Source: Salinicoccus luteus DSM 17002
Lineage (GTDB): Bacteria; Bacillota; Bacilli; Staphylococcales; Salinicoccaceae
Length of the DNA stretch: 64,000 nt
Reading direction: 5' to 3'
NCBI RefSeq assembly: GCF_000712035.1
Contig: NZ_JONV01000007.1
Location: 62,001 to 126,000 of the forward strand
The translations under genes and the position numbers were made by a program. Of this stretch, positions 58,451 through 64,000 are shown piece by piece. Below the pieces are notes generated by a model that worked only from the letters and a program-made list of their open reading frames with translations, did not search any database and was not told the DNA's origin. Position 1 is the first letter of the stretch; every line of letters begins with the position of its first letter.

Positions 58451-60835
58451 TTATATCTTTACCCGCTTCAGCCTCAATGAATTCGTCACGACACTGACCG
58501 AACTGAACGCCATTGCCGCACCTGCAACCCATGGGGCCAGGAGGCCGAGTGCTGCAATCGGAATGCCCGCACTGTTGTAGGCAAACGCCCAGAACAGATT
58601 CTGTTTGATATTGCGGATGGTTTTATGGCTGAGCCGGATGGCCTTCGGTATCAGTGTCAGTTCTCCGCCGAGAATTGTAATGTCTGCCGCTTCGATGGCT
58701 ACTTCCGTACCGGTGCCGATTGCGATGCCGATATCTGCAGTAGCCAAAGCAGGTGCATCATTGACGCCGTCCCCGACCATTGCCACCGTTTTGCCTTCCT
58801 GCTGCACACTTTTCACCTTATCGGCCTTTTCTTCCGGCAGCACTTCGGCAATGACATTATCGATGCCGACACTGCGGGCGATGGCCTGGGCGGTACGTGT
58901 ATTGTCCCCGGTCAGCATGATGACTTCCAGCCCTTCATCCTTGAGTGACGCGATCGCTTCTGCAGCACTTTCCTTCACTGTGTCCATGACGGCAACGATA
59001 CCTTTGATCTCGCCATCTACAGCGACGATCATCGCAGTCTTGCCATCGTACTCGTACTGTTCCATTTCACTGGATATGGTTTCTTCGTCCATATTGTTAT
59101 CCGTCATCAGCTTGCGTGTACCGACGAGTACTTTCCTGCCTTCAATGACTGCTTCGATACCGTGACCCGGTATCGCTTCGAAATCATCGACTTCTCCAAG
59201 CTCAATGTCCTGCTCTGCAGCATAGGCAACAATGGCTTCCGCCAATGGATGCTCGGAGCCCCTTTCGGCAGTCGCAAGCAGCTTCAGTGTCTCGGCATCC
59301 CCGGTGAAGTCGGTCACTTCAGGCTTGCCTTTGGTGATTGTACCGGTCTTGTCCATAATCACTACGTCCAGGGAATGGGTCTTCTCAAGATGTTCCCCGC
59401 CTTTGAAGAGGATGCCGCTCTCGGCACCTTTCCCTGTACCTACCATGATGGACGTTGGCGTCGCGAGCCCAAGGGCACATGGACATGCGATGACCAGTAC
59501 CGCTATGGAAGCGACAAGCGCCGGTTCGATATTGCCCGGCTGGACGAGGAAATACCATGCCAGGAAAGTGATGATGGCGATGCCGACTACAATAGGCACA
59601 AAGTAGCCGGAAATGATATCCGCCATACGCTGGATTGGCGCTTTCTGTCCCTGTGCTTCCTCTACGACTTTGATGATGGAGGCGAGTGCTGTATCCTTGC
59701 CGACACGTGTCGCCTCGAATTCTATCGTGCCATTGACATTCAGCGTAGAGCCGACCACAGCACTCTCTGCTTCTTTTTCAATCGGGATGGATTCGCCGGT
59801 GATCATGGATTCATCAATGGCCGTCCGTCCTTTGACGACAGTCCCATCGACCGGAATCTTTTCGCCCGGTTTGACGACGATGCGATCCCCGACGATGACA
59901 TCTTCCACAGGTATCATCATCTCGTCCCCGTCCCTTACCACACGTGCCTGCTTGGCCTGCATATCGAGCAGCTTTGAGATCGCTGTTGTGGTTCTGGACT
60001 TCGCCCGGTGCTCAAGATACTTGCCGAAAAGGATCAGTGTGATGATCAGGGCACTCGTTTCAAAGTACAGATGCGGATGATGGCTCGAGTCAGCCATCCA
60101 TCTGGTCATTTCATATACACTGTAGAAGTATGCCGCACTTGTTCCCATCGCAACCAGTACATCCATATTCGCACTGCCGTTGCGCAGGTTCTTGTAGGCA
60201 CCGTCATAGAACTGCCACCCGATGATGAACTGTACCGGCGTGGCGAGCGCGAGCTGGAACCATGGGTTCATCAGGATTGCCGGCATCTGCATGCCGAACA
60301 GGTGGTCCAGCATCGTCACGAGGAGCGGAAGTGAGAGGAGAGCCGAAATGATCAGCTTGATCTTCAGGCGGTTCAACTGCTTGTCTTTTGCATTCACCCT
60401 GTCCTCGGCACTCTGCTTCGGTTTTGCCCCATAACCGAGTTTTTCGACACGTGCAATCAGATCCCGGTCCGTCAGCATGTTCGGATTGTACTCGATGACT
60501 GCATTTTCCGTCGTCAGGTTGACTGTTGCAGATTTGACACCTTCCTGCCTGTTCAGCACCTTCTCGATACGGCTCGAACATGCTGCACATGTCATGCCCG
60601 TGATATCGAACTCCGCCTTCTCCATCTCGACACCATAGCCCAGTTTCTCGATTTTCCCTGTGATGTCTTCAATATTTACACTACTGCTGTCATACTCGAC
60701 CGTCGCCTTTTCGGTCGTCAGGTTGACCGAAGCATCGACGTCGTCCATTCTATTCAAAACCTTCTCTATCCGGCTCGAACATGCAGCGCATGTCATGCCC
60801 GTGATATTCAGGTTGACTTGCTTGTCATTGCCCAT
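58451..60835 (-). CDS. copA: Copper-exporting P1B ATPase CopA
   Basis: A 794-residue Cu(I) pump. It has two N-terminal HMA domains with C16-x2-C19 and C83-x2-C86 (both [17 protein letters not shown]), eight membrane segments, the Cu path CPC in [14 protein letters not shown], the phosphorylation site [10 protein letters not shown], the HP motif SEHPLAEA, and [10 protein letters not shown]. The signature [17 protein letters not shown] is the C-terminal Cu-class motif. The repeat of the HMA motif within the gene is normal for this family. It lies 12 nt after csoR. Confidence 0.97.
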   Translation of the reverse strand: MGNDKQVNLNITGMTCAACSSRIEKVLNRMDDVDASVNLTTEKATVEYDSSSVNIEDITGKIEKLGYGVEMEKAEFDITGMTCAACSSRIEKVLNRQEGVKSATVNLTTENAVIEYNPNMLTDRDLIARVEKLGYGAKPKQSAEDRVNAKDKQLNRLKIKLIISALLSLPLLVTMLDHLFGMQMPAILMNPWFQLALATPVQFIIGWQFYDGAYKNLRNGSANMDVLVAMGTSAAYFYSVYEMTRWMADSSHHPHLYFETSALIITLILFGKYLEHRAKSRTTTAISKLLDMQAKQARVVRDGDEMMIPVEDVIVGDRIVVKPGEKIPVDGTVVKGRTAIDESMITGESIPIEKEAESAVVGSTLNVNGTIEFEATRVGKDTALASIIKVVEEAQGQKAPIQRMADIISGYFVPIVVGIAIITFLAWYFLVQPGNIEPALVASIAVLVIACPCALGLATPTSIMVGTGKGAESGILFKGGEHLEKTHSLDVVIMDKTGTITKGKPEVTDFTGDAETLKLLATAERGSEHPLAEAIVAYAAEQDIELGEVDDFEAIPGHGIEAVIEGRKVLVGTRKLMTDNNMDEETISSEMEQYEYDGKTAMIVAVDGEIKGIVAVMDTVKESAAEAIASLKDEGLEVIMLTGDNTRTAQAIARSVGIDNVIAEVLPEEKADKVKSVQQEGKTVAMVGDGVNDAPALATADIGIAIGTGTEVAIEAADITILGGELTLIPKAIRLSHKTIRNIKQNLFWAFAYNSAGIPIAALGLLAPWVAGAAMAFSSVSVVTNSLRLKRVKI

Positions 60836-60847
60836 TCCATTTCCCTC

Positions 60848-61150
60848 CTATTTGGAGAACTGCTTGAGTACCGCCATCAGTTCTTCGATGGAATCTTCGC
60901 CTTCACCTTTGGTGATGGCGTCTGTAACACAATGCTTCATATGACGCTCCGTCACTGTATAGCCGACGTTCTTCAATGCCGACTGTATCGCACTGATCTG
61001 AACAAGGATATCCACACAATAGCGGTCTTCATCGACCATCTTCTGGATGCCCCGCACCTGGCCTTCAATCCGCTTCAGCCGGTTCATCACCTTGTCCTTC
61101 TCCTCATCCGTGCGCGGCACGACAGCATGTTCATGGAGATGCTCACCCAT
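60848..61150 (-). CDS. csoR: Copper-sensing repressor CsoR
   Basis: A 100-residue all-helical Cu(I) sensor that releases its operator when copper binds. The ligands Cys45, His70 and Cys74 (RYCVD and RHMKHC) are all present. ATG at 61150, preceded by GGAAGTGATC, gives a short N-terminal His-rich tail (MGEHLHEH); a longer frame from 61243 would include the promoter. First gene of csoR-copA-copZ, with its operator between the -35 and -10 boxes. Confidence 0.95.
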   Translation of the reverse strand: MGEHLHEHAVVPRTDEEKDKVMNRLKRIEGQVRGIQKMVDEDRYCVDILVQISAIQSALKNVGYTVTERHMKHCVTDAITKGEGEDSIEELMAVLKQFSK

Positions 61151-61183
61151 TATGATCACTTCCTTAGTTTTTTCCTTATGTAC

Positions 61184-61212
61184 ATGATACCCCCATAGGG
61201 TATATTTGTCAA
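61184..61212 (-). promoter_or_regulatory. csoR promoter with CsoR operator
   Basis: On the minus strand, -35 TTGACA (61207-61212), a 17-nt spacer, and -10 TATCAT (61184-61189). The pseudo-palindrome ATACCCTATGGGGGTAT (61187-61203) fills the spacer and matches the known CsoR box type (TACCC...GGGTA). Confidence 0.92.
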
Positions 61213-61213
61213 T

Positions 61214-61239
61214 AAAAAAATCCGGAACATACGTCCCGG
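61214..61239 (-). terminator. Intrinsic terminator of the P450 gene
   Basis: On the minus strand, stem CCGGGAC / GTTCCGG (one G:T pair) with a GTAT loop, followed by seven T residues, directly after the P450 stop codon. Confidence 0.85.
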
Positions 61240-62490
61240 TCATTTGAACCTGTAATTGTTTATTTTTATCTTGTCGTTCGGCACGGCCGGAATATCATTG
61301 AATTCAAAACTGAAATCCTGTTCCGGCACATCATATTCCAGTCTGTTGACGAGAAAATCAAGCGTCGCCCGCATCATGACGATGGTCACGAATTCACCGG
61401 CACAGCGATGGCCGAAATCATAATCCCCTCCGCCCTGAGGAATGAAATTGAATGGTGTCTGCTGCCAGCCCTCAAACCTTTCCGGCATGAATGTCTGCGG
61501 ATGCACCCAATCCGCCGGGTGACGGTTTGTACCATAGAGATCGAGCAGTGTCAGAGTGCCTTCCTCGAAATGGTATCCTTGCCATTCAAAATCCACATCG
61601 GTTCTTGCAGCTGCAAACGGGAAGAACGGATAGTACCTGCGGACTTCCTGGATGAACCATTCAAGCCGCTCCTGACCGGCGCCTGTAAGCTTCTCCCTTT
61701 CCTCGGGGAACTCATGCATCGCAAGTCCGATCATCGCAACCCATACACTGACTGCAGTCATCGGTCTCAGAAGGTTGAGGATTTCCACCGCTACAATCCC
61801 TTTATCCAGCAGCTCACCCTTTTCATCCCTGTGCCAGCTGAATGTATAGAGCGCCTTGCCATGGTCTATTTCCAACCGCCCTTCCCTGACGTCCTCCACA
61901 AATCCTTCAATCCAGTCGTTCGCCTCAGAACGTGCCCGTCTGCCCTTCCAGTGCTGGAGGCCGAGCGCCGCTGGGGACTCGAACAGATCTGAAATCTGTG
62001 CAGCACGCTCTTCCGTCTCCGACGCTTCCAGCGGGACACCCGTCCATTTGGCTGCAACCTGGAGAAAGACGACTTTGGCCGCTTCATAGAGCGCCACCGT
62101 CTCAAGACTCCCCGCCTCTTCAAAATATTGCTGCCAATAATGGAGGACCAGCATTTCTATTTCTTCCATCGCTTCATTGTCCATCAAGGCCATCATCATG
62201 GCTTTCCTGTTTTTATGCGCCTCTCCATCAAGCCCCTGTACGCCCCCTTCCCCAAACAATGTCTTCTTGACACGGGAGGGCGCAGCGTCCCTTCTTCTGA
62301 AGCGTGTATCATCATAGAACAGCTCTGCTGCTTCACTGCCCGTCAGACAGATTGCCTTTTCACCCATGATCCGTGTCTCAAACACATCCGAATCCAGGGA
62401 TTCACTTCTGTTCATAATGAATTCGTATCCTTCTTTCAGTACACTCAATGTCCGGTCAAAGCCCGCATCTTCGGGCATTTTCTGTGCCAC
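61240..62490 (-). CDS. Cytochrome P450 of the CYP152 family (fatty-acid peroxygenase)
   Basis: A 416-residue P450 that uses hydrogen peroxide directly to oxidise fatty acids. Diagnostic residues fall at the same numbers as in P450 BSbeta: Phe79, Gln85, Arg242-Pro243 (carboxylate anchor in LLRPMTAV) and heme Cys363 (FGHRCAGE). The Jeotgalicoccus decarboxylase OleT has His at 85; Gln here predicts alpha/beta-hydroxylation with little alkene formation. It starts with GTG at 62490 after GGAGGGGTAGT. Monocistronic, terminator after it. No redox partner is needed, and none is nearby. Confidence 0.93.
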   Translation of the reverse strand: MAQKMPEDAGFDRTLSVLKEGYEFIMNRSESLDSDVFETRIMGEKAICLTGSEAAELFYDDTRFRRRDAAPSRVKKTLFGEGGVQGLDGEAHKNRKAMMMALMDNEAMEEIEMLVLHYWQQYFEEAGSLETVALYEAAKVVFLQVAAKWTGVPLEASETEERAAQISDLFESPAALGLQHWKGRRARSEANDWIEGFVEDVREGRLEIDHGKALYTFSWHRDEKGELLDKGIVAVEILNLLRPMTAVSVWVAMIGLAMHEFPEEREKLTGAGQERLEWFIQEVRRYYPFFPFAAARTDVDFEWQGYHFEEGTLTLLDLYGTNRHPADWVHPQTFMPERFEGWQQTPFNFIPQGGGDYDFGHRCAGEFVTIVMMRATLDFLVNRLEYDVPEQDFSFEFNDIPAVPNDKIKINNYRFK

Positions 62491-62570
62491 ACTACCCCTC
62501 CTCGACCATTTATTATTATTGTACTCTTCCCGTTAATATACCCTTTATGCATGTAAAATAAAGTAAAGGA

Positions 62571-62592
62571 GTAGACCCGATTCCAGGTCTAC
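62571..62592. terminator. Hairpin overlapping the end of a small gene
   Basis: GTAGACC / GGTCTAC arms with an 8-nt loop, covering the stop codon of the 49-residue gene. On the plus strand a TTCTTTTTT tract follows; on the minus strand the following sequence is only moderately T-rich. Confidence 0.6.
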
Positions 62593-62738
62593 TTCTTTTT
62601 TCCATCCGGTCTGAATACGATGAAATTCGTGATGGCGAAAAATAATCCTGCAATGATGCCAATCAGCCAATTATCAAACATGGTGCCGAAAAGCACCAGG
62701 AACAGTATTCCAGACCCTACGGTTATCGCAATATGCAT
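62589..62738 (-). CDS. Small two-helix membrane protein (49 aa)
   Basis: A 49-residue hydrophobic protein, MHIAITVGSGILFLVLFGTM onward, with two membrane segments separated by DNW and ending in FRPDGKKK. The ribosome-binding sequence AAGGTGAGG lies 4 nt before ATG. No family is recognised. It follows another small reading frame by 40 nt on the same strand. Coding is likely, given the clean hydrophobic pattern and RBS. Confidence 0.65.
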   Translation of the reverse strand: MHIAITVGSGILFLVLFGTMFDNWLIGIIAGLFFAITNFIVFRPDGKKK

Positions 62739-62778
62739 ACATCCTCACCTTTCCCTTGAACTGGCGATGAAAGACCTG

Positions 62779-62925
62779 CTAAAGTGCACTGAATATGCCT
62801 CTGACAAGTCTGAAGATCAAACCGATAGAGCTCAGAAACATTTCAAAAAGAAAATCGTACCAGTACCCATTCCTATGAAGCGGCTCTTCGTGATGGCCCT
62901 TTTTCCGATCTTTCCTTCCTCCCAC
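62779..62925 (-). CDS. Small membrane-associated protein (48 aa), GTG start
   Basis: A 48-residue frame starting with GTG at 62925, with GGAGGAG 7 nt upstream. It has a very basic N-terminus (GGRKDRKKGHHEE), then GYWYDFLFEMFLSSIGLIFR and LVRGIFSAL, one amphipathic or membrane helix. An overlapping frame from an upstream ATG ends after 25 codons and looks less protein-like. Function unknown. It precedes the 49-residue membrane protein, so a two-gene unit is plausible. Confidence 0.5.
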   Translation of the reverse strand: MGGRKDRKKGHHEEPLHRNGYWYDFLFEMFLSSIGLIFRLVRGIFSAL

Positions 62926-62981
62926 AGCGCATCTCCTCCATCTCACTCATTTTATTCTCCTATACCCGGAACCTGGCGTCT

Positions 62982-64000
62982 CTACTGATGCTTCTCAAGA
63001 AACTCAAGCATGGTCCTATAGACGTTGATTTCATTTTCCTTCTTCGAAAAGCCATGACCCTCATCATCCAAGACAAGATAGTCGATCTCCCTGCCGGCAT
63101 TCCTCAACTCTTCTACAATCTGGTCCGATTCCTCTTTCACGACCCGGGGGTCCTTTGCACCCTGGATGACGAGCATCGGCCTGGACATTGTACTGAGATA
63201 GGTGATTGGCGAATCTTTTTCGAAGCGCTCCCTGTCCGTCTCAGGATCACCGACCCAGCGTGTCATGATGGGCTTCCAGTGCTCCGGTACGGAATTGTAG
63301 AAGGTGAATAGGTTGGAGACGCCGAATATATCGACGACCGCCCTGAAGTACTCAGGATGCCTCCCGTGAAGGAGCAGTGCCATGTAGCCGCCATAGCTGC
63401 CGCCGACAAGGAAGAGCTTCTCGGGGGACGAGATGCCATTATCGAACAGCCACTTGATGCCTTCCACGTTATCCAGCCGTGGGCCTTCGCCCCAATCCTG
63501 CTCGACGAGCTTCACGAATGAAGCACCATATCCCGTACTTCCCCTGAAGTTCGGACAGAATATGTTGTAGCCGCGGTTCAGGAGCATCTGGAACATGGCA
63601 CGGTAGAACTTGCGCTCGGCCGCCTGCGGCCCGCCGTGCGGCCAGAAGATCGTATAGCCATTCCGATTCTCCTCCTTTGCCCGGAACAGCAGCGCTTCAA
63701 TCTCCATATCGTCAAAGGACTTGTAGCGTACGGTTTCAGGTTCCACCATGTCTTTCGAAGTAACCCCAAGTACCCGGTTCTTTGTAAGGACGGTCCACTT
63801 CTCAAGCTGATACTTCCATATGTTGAACGGCTCGGTCGCACTCCCGGCAAGGGCATAGAGGCTGCCGCTTTTCGTCACGGCAAGCTGCCTGATGGCATCA
63901 AAAGGCGTCTTTATCTCATCGGAGATGTCATGGTTCAGATCATAGTAGTACAGCTTATCTGCCACACCCTTCTCCGTCGTGATATACAGCATGTTCGTAT
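62982..64000 (-). CDS. S9 family prolyl oligopeptidase-type peptidase (partial)
   Basis: The C-terminal 339 residues of a larger serine peptidase; the start lies beyond the right edge. The alpha/beta-hydrolase domain shows the oxyanion segment WPHGGPQAAERKFY, the nucleophile in VGGSYGGYMALLL, Asp in GAKDPRV, and His in DEGHGFSKKEN. The upstream part reads as the end of a beta-propeller. Full-length members are about 580-680 residues. They cleave short peptides or acyl-amino acids in the cytosol. Confidence 0.9.
   Translation of the reverse strand, partial: TNMLYITTEKGVADKLYYYDLNHDISDEIKTPFDAIRQLAVTKSGSLYALAGSATEPFNIWKYQLEKWTVLTKNRVLGVTSKDMVEPETVRYKSFDDMEIEALLFRAKEENRNGYTIFWPHGGPQAAERKFYRAMFQMLLNRGYNIFCPNFRGSTGYGASFVKLVEQDWGEGPRLDNVEGIKWLFDNGISSPEKLFLVGGSYGGYMALLLHGRHPEYFRAVVDIFGVSNLFTFYNSVPEHWKPIMTRWVGDPETDRERFEKDSPITYLSTMSRPMLVIQGAKDPRVVKEESDQIVEELRNAGREIDYLVLDDEGHGFSKKENEINVYRTMLEFLEKHQ

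Noticed and set aside
58451-60835. Repeat of the [17 protein letters not shown] segment in copA as a novel duplication
   Set aside because: Two N-terminal HMA domains are standard for CopA of this group.
61240-62490. Calling the P450 an OleT-type fatty-acid decarboxylase
   Set aside because: Residue 85 is Gln, as in P450 BSbeta, not His as in OleT; a decarboxylase label would not be supported.
1-64000. tRNA, rRNA, CRISPR, IS element or prophage genes
   Set aside because: No cloverleaf-type intergenic sequence, no regularly spaced repeats, no transposase or integrase frame was seen anywhere in the window.

Overview
The window is a 64 kb chromosomal piece of a low-to-mid GC Gram-positive bacterium of the order Bacillales. 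It reads as Staphylococcaceae, most likely a Salinicoccus- or Jeotgalicoccus-like halotolerant coccus. This is inference from the gene content: a mannitol operon in the order mtlA-mtlR-mtlF-mtlD, a csoR-copA-copZ copper operon, a CYP152 peroxygenase, acid-rich lipoproteins, strong GGAGG ribosome-binding sites and SigA-type promoters. No tRNA, rRNA, CRISPR array, insertion sequence or prophage was seen.

Layout. 1-2.5 kb: a TAXI-type TRAP transport operon (partial at the left edge). 2.6-5.7 kb: an ene-reductase / formamidase-like / glycerate kinase operon. 5.7-20.5 kb: housekeeping and stress genes: aldo-keto reductase, ATP-grasp plus MurJ-like flippase, gamma-glutamyltransferase plus paired chromate transporters, SEC-C protein, AzlCD plus an AEC permease, HAD phosphatase, and a thiol/quinone-stress group (mhqD, mhqO, pcm, tandem AhpD-like protein). 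An OsmC gene and an ATP-grasp ligase form a two-gene operon behind a clear SAM-I (S-box) riboswitch with its own promoter and terminator.

20.9-28.7 kb is an accessory defence island: a Phd/HicB-like antitoxin with a HicA toxin, an AT-rich HEPN-motif protein, and a complete type I restriction-modification operon (hsdM-hsdS-hsdR). 28.8-38.3 kb: aryl-alcohol dehydrogenase, a lipoprotein, RarD-type permease, an unknown membrane protein, and the mannitol operon. In that operon the MtlA EIICB protein carries two nearly identical EIIB domains in tandem, and MtlR-like and cre sites lie at the promoter.

38.4-54 kb: a large-subunit catalase with a possible SigB promoter, a MarR-MMPL efflux operon, small membrane proteins, a sugar-dehydrogenase-like lipoprotein, and an N-acyl-amino-acid group (M20 amidohydrolase, divergent YfcC-type transporter and enolase-superfamily racemase). 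LysE exporter, phosphoesterase, metallo-beta-lactamase-fold hydrolase, aldo-keto reductase and Gfo/Idh/MocA oxidoreductase follow. 54-64 kb is a metal-resistance block (cadC-cadA, a CNNM/CorC-type protein, csoR-copA-copZ), then a CYP152 P450, two small proteins and a partial S9 peptidase.

The most notable items are the S-box in front of an ATP-grasp ligase/OsmC pair, the duplicated EIIB domain of MtlA, the HEPN gene beside the type I system, and the CYP152 enzyme, whose Gln85 matches the hydroxylating rather than the decarboxylating branch.
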